DNA of 64,000 bases, from assembly GCF_018437235.1 (NCBI RefSeq), contig NZ_JAAMFJ010000002.1, positions 124,001 to 188,000 on the forward strand, read 5' to 3'. Positions 8,642 through 15,311 of the stretch are shown here, in pieces. The DNA comes from Fructobacillus papyrifericola (lineage in GTDB: Bacteria > Bacillota > Bacilli > Lactobacillales > Lactobacillaceae). A program made the translations under genes and the position numbers. The number at the start of each line of letters is the position of its first letter. Position 1 is the first letter of the stretch. The notes under the pieces were generated by a model. It had not been told where the DNA came from. It worked only from the letters and a program-made list of their open reading frames with translations, and ran no database searches.

Positions 8642-8807
8642 ATAACGGGAACGAGCTAACCAATGCGAGAAATTGAAAGAAAAAGTAAGCATTCATGACA
8701 AGACACCGTTTGAAGATGGCCGCTCATTCCCTTGGCTATCTGAAATAACCACAATACAAATATAACACCTTTTTTAAGGCAAAAAGTCGCATGATAGTCG
8801 CATGTTT

Positions 8808-9233
8808 TTAGAGGGTCAAGTTTTCCACAGGTCGGGACCAATGAGAATTGTAATACTTTTCCTTCATATGCTGTACATCACGAATGCACTGGCTCTTAGA
8901 CTTGTACATCATTTGAGCAATTTTAGGCCACACATAGTGCTTTTGCTCGTCATAATGATAATCAAGTATTGTGACAATCTGCTGGTCGATTGTTTGCATA
9001 AACTGTTTCACCGACTCATACCGTATAGTCAACTGGATAATTTCGGGGTCTGACTCTTCCCTAATAATCTGATTATCAAGCGCCCGGCTAATTTCATTTT
9101 GCTTCTTCCCACCGCCAATGTTTTCATCACGAACAGGGTTATCAAAACGCAACTCAAAACGGCGCCAAGCAATCTGCTTTTCAATTGTCCCCGAGAAGTA
9201 ATCAGTAAATAACTGATCAACTGTATATCCCAA
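8808..9233 (-). CDS. Late transcription regulator-like protein (DUF722-like)
   Basis: About 141 residues if translation starts at the TTG at 9233, nine bases after GGGGG; the GTG at 9242 is in frame but overlaps the ribosome site. The C-terminal half (residues about 85-130) looks like a helix-turn-helix: VWPKIAQMMYKSKSQCIRDVQ. The N-terminal half resembles DUF722 proteins (LFTDYFSGTIEKQIAWRRFEL). Members found in lactococcal phages sit at the end of the early region and activate late genes. The position here, between early genes and terS, supports this role. The 3' flank holds the structured gap. Confidence 0.65.
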   Translation of the reverse strand: MGYTVDQLFTDYFSGTIEKQIAWRRFELRFDNPVRDENIGGGKKQNEISRALDNQIIREESDPEIIQLTIRYESVKQFMQTIDQQIVTILDYHYDEQKHYVWPKIAQMMYKSKSQCIRDVQHMKEKYYNSHWSRPVENLTL

Positions 9234-9247
9234 ATTAATCACCCCCT

Positions 9248-9718
9248 TTAATACTGATTATCGTTAATCTTGCTTACCTCAATGACAATTCTCTCTTCGT
9301 CGCTAAATCGCTTCTTAGCGTTAATGTCACACAGCATGGCGTCGTCCTTCCACAGAATGCCGTTTAAGGCGTCCTCGGTGCTCTTAATGTAGTTGCTAAG
9401 GTCTGGCTTTTTGAATGGCAACAGTTCGCCAATAATAGCCATTGTATGCTTAGCCTTGCTTAATGACTTAGGCGGCAGAATGTAGAAGGTAACGTTCAGT
9501 GCCAACGCCCCACTCAACGGCTCGAAGTAGTTCACACTCTTTTCAAGGTTAGCTAGGTAAGCAAGCTTCTTTTTGTAGTTAACCGTCTTTAATGGGTCAT
9601 ACAAATATTTCTTGTTTTTGTAATATCCAGCCTTGCTAAGGACTTTCTTAACACCAATACGAGGACGTTCTTGTTGCTGTGGCTTGATGTCAAACTCAAT
9701 CTTTATCGTTTCCGCCAT
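9248..9718 (-). CDS. rusA: RusA-family Holliday junction resolvase
   Basis: A 156-residue endodeoxyribonuclease that resolves four-way DNA junctions formed in phage replication and recombination. The family core is clear: KKPDLSNYIKSTEDALNGI at residues about 100-118, followed by WKDDAMLCD, which supply the acidic metal-binding residues. The N-terminus (IKIEFDIKPQQQERPRI) is the usual RusA first strand. The ATG follows the upstream stop directly. It lies just before the late regulator, a common site for RusA in phages of Firmicutes. Confidence 0.92.
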   Translation of the reverse strand: MAETIKIEFDIKPQQQERPRIGVKKVLSKAGYYKNKKYLYDPLKTVNYKKKLAYLANLEKSVNYFEPLSGALALNVTFYILPPKSLSKAKHTMAIIGELLPFKKPDLSNYIKSTEDALNGILWKDDAMLCDINAKKRFSDEERIVIEVSKINDNQY

Positions 9719-9940
9719 CTAATTCTCCCCGTTAAAATTAAAGCCATCACGATTAACTAATCCTTGTGATTCCAGCTCCCTGTAGTAGTCAGAAAAGCGC
9801 CCGTACATAATCATGAAACCACCGTCTATCTTATCAACTGACAACTGCTCGCAGTCATCGTCAATCATGTTTAGAATTTCAGGAGTATGTTTGTTCAAGT
9901 TACTTACGATGATTACTTTTGTTTCAAAAAATATATCCAT
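9719..9940 (-). CDS. Phage hypothetical protein, 73 residues
   Basis: A small acidic protein with alternating hydrophobic residues in the first half (TKVIIVSNLN) and a Tyr-rich segment (MIMYGRFSDYYREL) near residues 43-56. No family was recognised. It stops immediately before the rusA start codon and so belongs to the same transcript. AAGGG lies a suitable distance before the ATG. Confidence 0.6.
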   Translation of the reverse strand: MDIFFETKVIIVSNLNKHTPEILNMIDDDCEQLSVDKIDGGFMIMYGRFSDYYRELESQGLVNRDGFNFNGEN

Positions 9941-9951
9941 CAGAGACCCTT

Positions 9952-10185
9952 CTATGGTTTCTTTTCATAGGGTGTCAACTTCTCAAATTCGAAATCAGTT
10001 TTTTTAGCTTCTGTTTCGGTAATTTTGATAGCCTTATTTAAATTAACGTCAGAAGTTACCATTCCGGAAATATTATCCTTTACCAACCAGAAACCATTAA
10101 CTGTTCGCCAGTAATATGGATTTTCTCCTCTAAAACCTTCTGAAATTTTTTTACCATGCATTTTCAAATCAGTTATACTGCTCAT
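9952..10185 (-). CDS. Phage hypothetical protein, 77 residues
   Basis: The ATG at 10185 overlaps the stop of the upstream YopX gene (TGATG), and AGGAG is present upstream. The product is mixed in charge, with GENPYYWRTVNGFWLVKDN in the middle and a Lys/Glu-rich C-terminus. The Trp/Tyr-rich centre suggests a small folded domain. No family was recognised. Confidence 0.6.
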   Translation of the reverse strand: MSSITDLKMHGKKISEGFRGENPYYWRTVNGFWLVKDNISGMVTSDVNLNKAIKITETEAKKTDFEFEKLTPYEKKP

Positions 10186-10589
10186 CACTCCACTCCTGTT
10201 TTCTCCAATAGTTCTGGGTTCTCGTGAATGTTGCCGATGACCTCAATGGTATGCTTATCATTAGCAGCCCAATACTCCTGCCGTGCAATAGCTTTCCCGA
10301 AGTTAATGCAGTAGCCGAACTCAGGACTATACTCAATTACTCCAACCTTGTCATCAGGGGACAAGATGACAACATGCAACTTTACAACATCAGACTCATA
10401 GATGTCTTTACCGTTCTTGTCGTGCAGTCCTGTAAATTGCTCTACCACAGTATCGTGAACAATATCTTCAACTAGTTCGTCGTCATTAACTTCACCGACA
10501 TCACCGTTGTCAGCATAAATGACGTGTTCTTCTGGATTTAACCATTCTTCCCATTTCTTGTCCCACGCCCTAAACTTAATCTCTCTCAT
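10185..10589 (-). CDS. YopX-family protein (second copy)
   Basis: A 134-residue YopX-domain protein. The start at 10589 follows GGAGAGAAAAC and gives the family hallmark MREIKFRAWDK. Other landmarks are EQFTGLHDKNGKDIYESD (residues about 53-71) and the C-terminal EVIGNIHENPELLE. YopX proteins are common in phages of Firmicutes and have no firm function. The neighbour at 10576-10980 is a paralogue; gene starts and ends are nearly identical at the DNA level while the middles differ, pointing to tandem duplication followed by divergence. Confidence 0.82.
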   Translation of the reverse strand: MREIKFRAWDKKWEEWLNPEEHVIYADNGDVGEVNDDELVEDIVHDTVVEQFTGLHDKNGKDIYESDVVKLHVVILSPDDKVGVIEYSPEFGYCINFGKAIARQEYWAANDKHTIEVIGNIHENPELLEKTGVE

Positions 10590-10980
10590 GTTTTCTCTCC
10601 AATAATTCTGGGTTCTCGTGAATGTTGCCAATTACCTCGTAATTTACTTCAAATTCACCTTCTGAAAATGCCATTTCTGGTCTATCTGTGCCTGTGTCGC
10701 AAAATCCATCGAAGGTGAAATAATAGTCTTCATAAATCACATTACCGACAGTAACTTTAGAGAATCCGTAAACCTTAACAATATCGCCCTCATAAATCTC
10801 TTTGCCTTTTTTGTCATGCAGGCCAGTAAATTGTTCTAAATCCCACTCGCTTTCAACTTCACCAATAATTCCAGAAGAATCAACAATGCATTCTGCACCG
10901 TTTATGCCAAAGTCAATTGTTTTAGCAAAAACCATTTCTTTAGCAAATCTATCCCACGCCCTGAACTTAATATCTCTCAT
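10576..10980 (-). CDS. YopX-family protein (first copy)
   Basis: A 134-residue paralogue of the next gene, with MRDIKFRAWDR at the N-terminus, EQFTGLHDKKGKEIYEGD in the middle and EVIGNIHENPELLE near the end. The two copies have the same length. The 3' end overlaps the next YopX start by 14 bases, giving coupled translation. Function is unknown for the family. A short conserved block at both ends of each gene (for example 10203-10234 and 10597-10630) could allow recombination between the copies. Confidence 0.82.
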   Translation of the reverse strand: MRDIKFRAWDRFAKEMVFAKTIDFGINGAECIVDSSGIIGEVESEWDLEQFTGLHDKKGKEIYEGDIVKVYGFSKVTVGNVIYEDYYFTFDGFCDTGTDRPEMAFSEGEFEVNYEVIGNIHENPELLERKHERD

Positions 10981-10982
10981 GG

Positions 10983-11141
10983 TTATTCACTCACCATTCC
11001 CTCTTTAGCGTAGATAGAATCTACATACTTATAATCTTTAAGACCGTTTCCACGTCTTGCACCATCTAAATCGTATGTGTAAGCCCAACAATCTTCTTTG
11101 TGGTTCTTAAACCTATATCAAATTAGCTCTTGTTTACTCAT
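10983..11141 (-). pseudogene. 52-codon phage gene interrupted by an in-frame TGA
   Basis: An ATG at 11141 overlaps the upstream stop (TGATG) and opens a frame that meets TGA at codon 8 (11118-11120), then stays open to 10983. Without that stop it would read MSKQELI-x-YRFKNHK and continue with DCWAYTYDLDGARRGN to the end. The downstream part is strongly protein-like and ends just before the YopX gene, so a single TGG-to-TGA change in a former 52-residue protein is the simplest explanation. No internal start with a good ribosome site was seen. Confidence 0.6.
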
Positions 11142-11545
11142 CACTTCACCTCTTCCTTGTCGAACATGTCTGGGTTATAGCCGGTTTCGATGATTTCTTT
11201 TTCGGTCAAGGGACAACGGTTTAAATAACTAAGTCTCACGATACCTTGAGCTTTATTAAGGTGTAGAAAGACATTGTATACATTAGGGTTCTTATATCGC
11301 CAAAAGTACCTATTCTCTTTCTCGACGAATTGTTCATGCGCCCCGTCACGAGTACGTGGGTTCATAATTGCCACAATTTCTGACCAATCATTAATAAGGT
11401 TAAAATCATTGCCTAATTCTTCTTGAAAGTGAATGGTAACGCTTGGGTTTAAAATGCCCATATTGTCTTCTCTATTAAACTTATTAAACTTATCAAACAA
11501 ATCAACAATCTTCTGATATTCTTCTTCAGTGAATTTTTTAGTCAT
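11141..11545 (-). CDS. Phage hypothetical protein, 134 residues
   Basis: An acidic protein starting MTKKFTEEEYQKIVDLFDKF. The C-terminal end (RCPLTEKEIIETGYNPDMFDKEEV) resembles the tails of variable early phage proteins such as DUF1642-type proteins of lactobacillus phages, but the body was not recognised. It sits between the HNH nuclease gene and the interrupted 52-codon gene. Confidence 0.6.
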   Translation of the reverse strand: MTKKFTEEEYQKIVDLFDKFNKFNREDNMGILNPSVTIHFQEELGNDFNLINDWSEIVAIMNPRTRDGAHEQFVEKENRYFWRYKNPNVYNVFLHLNKAQGIVRLSYLNRCPLTEKEIIETGYNPDMFDKEEVK

Positions 11546-11570
11546 AAATACACCTATACCAATTTTTCTT

Positions 11571-12248
11571 TCACCAATAATTCAAGTTGTAAATTCTTGC
11601 AATTTCTTCGTTAACAGGCACACCCTGCAAATGGTATTCAGCCATGCGCTCTTTTTCCTCGTGGTGGAACAAGTCGTGATGCTCTCGACACAAGGCAATC
11701 AAGCGCCGGCCTTTGTGGTTAATCTTCGTGCGATCGCTTCCAATGCCCACCTTGCTGCCTGTGATATGGTGATGGTCTGCTTTCAGTCCGCAAATCACAC
11801 AGCGCTTATTCATCAGGCAGGCGTACTCGTACCGAGCGATGGCCGGATCGTCTAATGCATCTAGCGGATGGCGACTTAATGCCACGTTGTGTTGCAGGCA
11901 GAACTCCAGCAGCATGTTGATAAACGTGTTGGCATCCGACATATTTCCCCGACCGTTTGACAAGCTAAAGTCCTCGATGCCATAGAACATATCCATGGCG
12001 AAGTAGAATGCCCGCTTAATCAGTTCAGGTTCGCCTGCCCATTTACCACCAATTTCAGCTTTGGCAATATCGCCGATAAGAGCAAATGCAAAATTACGCT
12101 GTTTAGGACTCACAGAACGTCCATCTTGTATGTTTAGCGTGATTACACTATCCTGCACTTTATCGAGCTCATACAGCTTATCTGGGCTTTCTAGCTCTAT
12201 TGTGACGACAGACCCACGCCTGCTTAGTAACTTACCTGGTAGTTCCAT
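11571..12248 (-). CDS. HNH nuclease-like protein
   Basis: A 225-residue protein of the putative HNHc nuclease family found in replication regions of Gram-positive phages. The start at 12248 follows AGGAATACTG and overlaps the upstream Xre gene. The C-terminal half has the zinc-type HNH layout: CVICGLKADHHHITG (about residues 153-167), then CREHHDLFHHEE about 25 residues later. The N-terminal half includes SVSPKQRNFAFALIGDIA, usual in this family. It may process replication or recombination intermediates. Confidence 0.85.
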   Translation of the reverse strand: MELPGKLLSRRGSVVTIELESPDKLYELDKVQDSVITLNIQDGRSVSPKQRNFAFALIGDIAKAEIGGKWAGEPELIKRAFYFAMDMFYGIEDFSLSNGRGNMSDANTFINMLLEFCLQHNVALSRHPLDALDDPAIARYEYACLMNKRCVICGLKADHHHITGSKVGIGSDRTKINHKGRRLIALCREHHDLFHHEEKERMAEYHLQGVPVNEEIARIYNLNYW

Positions 12249-12444
12249 CAGTATTCCTAAACTCATCCATGCTGAAATTAAGCGCATCCGCTATTTTAAT
12301 TGCAGTTGCTAGGTTCATCGTGTAATCTTTCTTATTTCTCATCCTGTAAATAGTTGCTGATGAGATTCCTGCTTCACGATTAAGCCAATTTACTGATTTA
12401 TTTTGTTCATTTAACTTTTTGATAATAAAACTGTACAAACTCAT
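12232..12444 (-). CDS. Xre-family regulator
   Basis: A 70-residue single-domain helix-turn-helix protein. The recognition region is AGISSATIYRMRNKKDYTM (about residues 25-43), then LATAIKIADALNFSMDEF, as in Cro/CI-like proteins. It has no additional domain. It is the first gene after a 470-base non-coding gap that carries a plus-strand promoter, so it could control transcription from that gap. The end overlaps the HNH gene start. Confidence 0.8.
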   Translation of the reverse strand: MSLYSFIIKKLNEQNKSVNWLNREAGISSATIYRMRNKKDYTMNLATAIKIADALNFSMDEFRNTDGTTR

Positions 12445-12472
12445 GAGCGCAACTCCTTTTATGTTCTAACTT

Positions 12473-12900
12473 TTGTTATAATTCAATCAGGCGTGAATAC
12501 GCCAAATAAAAGCGAAAGGCGGGTTTATTTTCATGACCCAAGTTTTGTTCTAATGTGCGTTGAAGAATGTTTACGCTATTATTTAAATTAATTTACCAAT
12601 TTCTCTTACCAATCTTGTTGACAGTTGGCTTTGACACTGGTTTTTAGCTGGTAACTAAATAACTAATTCAGCCAATCTTGTTTTACAGGTCTGGTGTTGG
12701 GATTTATTAAGATAAATAACAAAGCATCCATTCACAGTTAGCCACACCTTCAGCATCGTGCATGTCCTGCACAGACTAACTGACTAACCCGCCAAGTTAG
12801 AGACAACGAAATTGGACAGATGTGAGCAAAGGCATGCACACATCAGTATCACATGAAGCCCCTATTTGAAATTGTTCAGGCAATTGATGATAGGGGTTTT
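12473..12900 (+). ncRNA. Candidate plus-strand phage RNA
   Basis: The upstream edge is TGTTATAAT, an extended -10 (TGnTATAAT), at about 12473-12481. The downstream edge is a long hairpin, CCCCTAT pairing with ATAGGGG around an inner AATTG/CAATT stem, then TTTT at 12897-12900. Between them only very short frames exist; one, at 12567-12647, would encode a 26-residue hydrophobic peptide beginning MFTLLFKLIY, without a strong ribosome site. It could be a regulatory RNA, an antisense RNA against early mRNA, or a type I toxin-like transcript. Expression is not shown by the sequence. Confidence 0.4.
12859..12900 (+). terminator. Rho-independent terminator of the plus-strand unit
   Basis: CCCCTAT (12859-12865) pairs with ATAGGGG (12890-12896), strengthened by AATTG/CAATT inside, followed by TTTTG. 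No plus-strand gene lies upstream, which is why it is notable. Confidence 0.65.
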
Positions 12901-12914
12901 GTGCGTCTATAGAA

Positions 12915-13073
12915 TCACTTCACCCTCTTTTTATCTCGCTTGTCCGGCTTGCGGTCTCCGTATAGATCGTATGTCATCGCAAACTTGACCAACAGGTACA
13001 AAATAGTCAACAGCAGGCCAACAATCGCTAATGCAAATGCCCACAACACAAAATAAATAATCCACCAAATCAT
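12915..13073 (-). CDS. Small membrane protein, 52 residues
   Basis: The ATG at 13073 overlaps the stop of the preceding gene (ATGA). The product begins MIWWIIYFVLWAFALAIVGL and is hydrophobic up to about residue 33, then basic (DRKPDKRDKKRVK). It should be a single-pass membrane protein with a positively charged cytosolic tail. It is in the replication module, so it may tether a complex to the membrane, but that is only a possibility. Confidence 0.6.
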   Translation of the reverse strand: MIWWIIYFVLWAFALAIVGLLLTILYLLVKFAMTYDLYGDRKPDKRDKKRVK

Positions 13074-13258
13074 TCTTCCAACTCCTCCATTTGCATTCTG
13101 TTACCTTTGTCAGGCCTCTTCTTGTATGCCGGGTTAGTCATGAACATTAAATGGTCATAGCTCTTACCGGTTCGCCTGGATATTTGCATGATGGTACCGG
13201 TGGCTAACAACTCTTCCCCCTTGTACAAAGCCCAGATTCTATCTGCCTTTCTACCCAT
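13070..13258 (-). CDS. Phage early protein, 62 residues
   Basis: A small basic protein beginning MGRKADRIWALYKGEELLATG, with a helix-turn-helix-like segment TIMQISRRTGKSYDHLMFM around residues 22-40 and the end NPAYKKRPDKG. Related short proteins with the pattern YKGDE-GT-EIA-TGK are common next to replication genes in lactobacillus phages and probably bind nucleic acid. Exact role is unknown. It follows the replication initiator by nine bases. Confidence 0.65.
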   Translation of the reverse strand: MGRKADRIWALYKGEELLATGTIMQISRRTGKSYDHLMFMTNPAYKKRPDKGNRMQMEELEE

Positions 13259-13267
13259 TGCGACCTC

Positions 13268-14128
13268 CTATCCGCTTGTCTTAATGCCTTTTAGCATTCC
13301 TTTTACTGCCTGCATATCTACTGGTTCAGTGCTTGCAGGTAATTCGTTCTTAGCCAGTGGCGGCTCTTGCTTTTGTCCTGGTTTAGGCTTAACTCTCTTC
13401 TCAGGCATCGCCCCACCAACAAAGCCACGCTCCTTAGCGCTATTCAAATGTTCTTCAAACCTGCTGACAAGTGATTTAACAGTGATGTACTCAAGGTCAG
13501 AGTATCTCGTGACCATGTAATTCAGCACATCTTGAAACTCCTCAAGCGATACATTCTTCATAGCAAGTGATGAGAACGTTCCTGTGTTTGTATTATTTCG
13601 TCCGGTCGCTTTGTTATAAGCAGCCAACATTTTTGAAGCTGTCATGGGGTCAAGAACACTCTCGTTTCCTTCTGTATATACTGATTTATTAGGTAATTTA
13701 TTAAGTAATCTATTATCTGTGCCGATTTCGGACATAGGGTATGTCCGTTTTCTGCTAGGGGGTATATCCGAATTCGGAGTAGGGGTATGTCCGTTTTCGG
13801 ACGTACCTCCGTTTTCTGCCATATCATTTAAGTCATGATAGTTTGGTTCAACTATCTCCAGGTATCGTTTTTCAATACGATTAGTCCCATCAACGTATTT
13901 CGGCGTGCTTTTTAGCAATCCCTTTTGATACAAGTCACTCAATGCATGTTGAACTGTGCTTGCCGATTTATGATATTTTTTAGCTAAAAAACTGTTACTT
14001 GGGAAAGCTTGATTACCTGTATTAGAAACCGTGTAAATGAACCCAAGTAGCCGAACTTGAAAGTCACTCACGTTGTCTAACTCATCAACCCATGCCGGGA
14101 TCTGTGAGAAAAACCTAGTATTTGCCAT
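13268..14128 (-). CDS. Phage replication initiation protein
   Basis: A 286-residue protein with an N-terminal winged-helix domain (about residues 20-95, with FPSNSFLAKKYHKSASTVQ as recognition region), a low-complexity linker (about 100-145), and a C-terminal conserved phage replication domain (DPMTASKMLAAYNKATG, then YSDLEYITVKSLVSRFEEHL). Such proteins open the phage origin and recruit host helicase. The linker is encoded by a 23-bp DNA repeat array (13722-13818) that is very probably the origin. The gene start overlaps the Xre gene upstream. Confidence 0.82.
   Translation of the reverse strand: MANTRFFSQIPAWVDELDNVSDFQVRLLGFIYTVSNTGNQAFPSNSFLAKKYHKSASTVQHALSDLYQKGLLKSTPKYVDGTNRIEKRYLEIVEPNYHDLNDMAENGGTSENGHTPTPNSDIPPSRKRTYPMSEIGTDNRLLNKLPNKSVYTEGNESVLDPMTASKMLAAYNKATGRNNTNTGTFSSLAMKNVSLEEFQDVLNYMVTRYSDLEYITVKSLVSRFEEHLNSAKERGFVGGAMPEKRVKPKPGQKQEPPLAKNELPASTEPVDMQAVKGMLKGIKTSG
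13722..13818. repeat. 23-bp iteron array, probable phage replication origin
   Basis: Within the replication gene, palindromic decamers related to CCGNNNTCGG occur at 13722 (CCGATTTCGG), 13745 (CCGTTTTCTG), 13768 (CCGAATTCGG) and 13791 (CCGTTTTCGG), spaced exactly 23 bases, and again at 13809 (CCGTTTTCTG) after 18. Between them GGGTATRTC is conserved. Since 23 is not a multiple of three, the reading frame changes with every unit, so selection acts on DNA, not protein. Iterons in the initiator gene are a known origin design in phages. Confidence 0.8.
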
Positions 14129-14330
14129 CTCTCCCCCTTTCTCGTCCTACTAGGTCATCTAGCGACATTTCGAAGTAGTCTGCTAACTTGATTAAGGTAT
14201 GTAGACCTATTTTTCTTTCATCATGCTCAATTTTGTAAATCATGGGTGCTGATATTCCAGTTCTTTCGTGTAACTGGTTTATAGTTAGCCCGCGTTCTTT
14301 TCTTAACTGTTTCAATCTATTACCGTTCAT
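14115..14330 (-). CDS. Xre-family regulator, third of three
   Basis: A 71-residue single-domain protein: RLKQLRKERGLTINQLHERTG, then ISAPMIYKIEHDERKIGL as recognition helix, and a C-terminal LADYFEMSLDDLVGRE. It overlaps the preceding Xre gene by 11 bases and the replication gene by 14. The last 43 bases of the conserved coding part are almost identical to those of the first Xre gene in this array (one difference), showing recent duplication or gene conversion. Confidence 0.82.
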   Translation of the reverse strand: MNGNRLKQLRKERGLTINQLHERTGISAPMIYKIEHDERKIGLHTLIKLADYFEMSLDDLVGRERGRDGKY

Positions 14331-14523
14331 CGCTGTACCCCACTAAGTAATCAATTGATACGTTGAAATAAGTAGCCAGCTTTTTTAGGGTTGTGATGTT
14401 GGGCTCTAGCCCACCTGTTTCATATCGTGAAATGCTAGCATGAGAAAGACCGATCTCCTCACCCAAATCAATTTGTGAAACACCCTTTTCTTTTCGTAAT
14501 TGTTTCAATCGATTATTTTTCAT
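14320..14523 (-). CDS. Xre-family regulator, second of three
   Basis: A 67-residue single-domain helix-turn-helix protein: RLKQLRKEKGVSQIDLGEEIG, then LSHASISRYETGGLEPN, and a C-terminal FNVSIDYLVGYSDER. It is more diverged than the two flanking copies in the C-terminal end but shares the N-terminal RLKQLRKE block with the third. Coupled by overlaps on both sides. Confidence 0.82.
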   Translation of the reverse strand: MKNNRLKQLRKEKGVSQIDLGEEIGLSHASISRYETGGLEPNITTLKKLATYFNVSIDYLVGYSDER

Positions 14524-14722
14524 TCTCTCGTCCTACTAGGTCATCTAGCGACATCTCGAAGTAGTCTGCAATGTCAATCAAGACATCAAAGCTAGGCTTT
14601 GAATACCCGTTCTCAAGGTTGGCTATCGTGCCTGCTGACATGCCGATATGCTTCGCCATTTGTCGCTGGGTGACCCCTTCTTTTTCTCGTAGACTCTTAA
14701 GTCGTTTTGAAAACTGATACAT
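14513..14722 (-). CDS. Xre-family regulator, first of three
   Basis: A 69-residue single-domain protein: RLKSLREKEGVTQRQMAKHIG, then MSAGTIANLENGYSKPS, and a C-terminal IADYFEMSLDDLVGREN. It follows the DUF669 gene by 15 bases and begins an unusual run of three overlapping Xre genes. Such isolated domains can act as repressors, antitoxins or dominant-negative partners; no toxin gene is visible beside them. Confidence 0.82.
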   Translation of the reverse strand: MYQFSKRLKSLREKEGVTQRQMAKHIGMSAGTIANLENGYSKPSFDVLIDIADYFEMSLDDLVGRENEK

Positions 14723-14737
14723 AGCTATACCAATTTA

Positions 14738-15310
14738 TTAAAATGGCAGGTCGTCATCTGAAATGTCTACGCCCTGTTGACCTTGGAACGGGTTGGATGC
14801 TCCTTGTTGGTCCTGTTGGTTTTGTCGAGATACATTAGACTGGCTAATACCCTTTTCTGCCGAGTACATGTCACGAGTAATGCCATTTGGCTCACTTCCA
14901 TTAGCCAACTTTGGTTCACGGCGCTTAACATTAAGGTTTACCTTTCCGTTAAACTCATTCCAATCAACTGTAACGGACAACTCTTTCCCAGCCATTCCCT
15001 TTACAAAACTTTGAATGCTGTCTACCCTAGTTCCTTCAGGAACACCAGCAGCAACCAGCATTGTATTGAAGTTTCGTTCTGAACGCTTTCGTGAATCCTC
15101 GTCCGTCTCGTCCCAAACAATGTTGTCGTAACGGATTTGTCCGCCTGCGTACGGACCATCTGTAACTTCATAATTCATAACGGCCATGTCTTTACCAGTG
15201 GACGTCTGCTTTGCTTCTGAGCTGTCGAGGATTCGTACGTTATACTTCCCTGCCTCTTCAACTTGTTGACCTGATACGTTGTTGTTGTCTACTGTTACTC
15301 CAAATGCCAT
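14738..15310 (-). CDS. DUF669 phage protein, SSB-like
   Basis: A 190-residue protein of the DUF669 family. The N-terminal two thirds form the conserved domain (EEAGKYNVRILDSSEAK, then GGQIRYDNIVWDE, residues about 17-75). A Gln/Asn-rich linker leads to an acidic tail ending DISDDDLPF, the same type of tip that bacterial SSB uses to recruit partners. In phages DUF669 genes lie beside Sak4-like recombinases, as here, and are thought to bind single-stranded DNA in replication or recombination. Confidence 0.82.
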   Translation of the reverse strand: MAFGVTVDNNNVSGQQVEEAGKYNVRILDSSEAKQTSTGKDMAVMNYEVTDGPYAGGQIRYDNIVWDETDEDSRKRSERNFNTMLVAAGVPEGTRVDSIQSFVKGMAGKELSVTVDWNEFNGKVNLNVKRREPKLANGSEPNGITRDMYSAEKGISQSNVSRQNQQDQQGASNPFQGQQGVDISDDDLPF

Positions 15311-15311
15311 G

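Larger units (their letters stand above)
8358..8807. other. 450-base gap with hairpins and a tRNA-like fold
   Basis: No credible protein gene. It holds, left to right: the HdeD promoter; a hairpin near 8437-8466 (TTTCC/GGAAA flanked by ATGAC/GTCAT); a perfect seven-base stem with loop CACA at about 8513-8531; the tRNA-like element at 8547-8641; and a direct repeat AGTCGCATG near 8785-8803. The density of structure suggests a non-coding RNA or the remains of a phage tRNA cluster rather than neutral spacer. Confidence 0.5.
12445..12914. other. 470-base non-coding gap in the early operon
   Basis: Nothing resembling a gene of normal size on either strand. On the plus strand there is an extended -10 near 12473-12481 and a rho-independent terminator at 12859-12900, outlining an RNA of about 410 bases that is antisense to the direction of the operon. 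Inside are a near-repeat CCAATCTTGTT (12609-12619 and 12672-12682), a hairpin GTGCA-tgtcc-TGCAC near 12761-12775, and a possible 26-residue hydrophobic peptide frame at 12567-12647. Confidence 0.55.

Noticed and set aside
8656-8841. 61-residue minus-strand frame in the structured gap
   Set aside because: No ribosome site; it overlaps the end of the DUF722-like gene and has no recognisable pattern.
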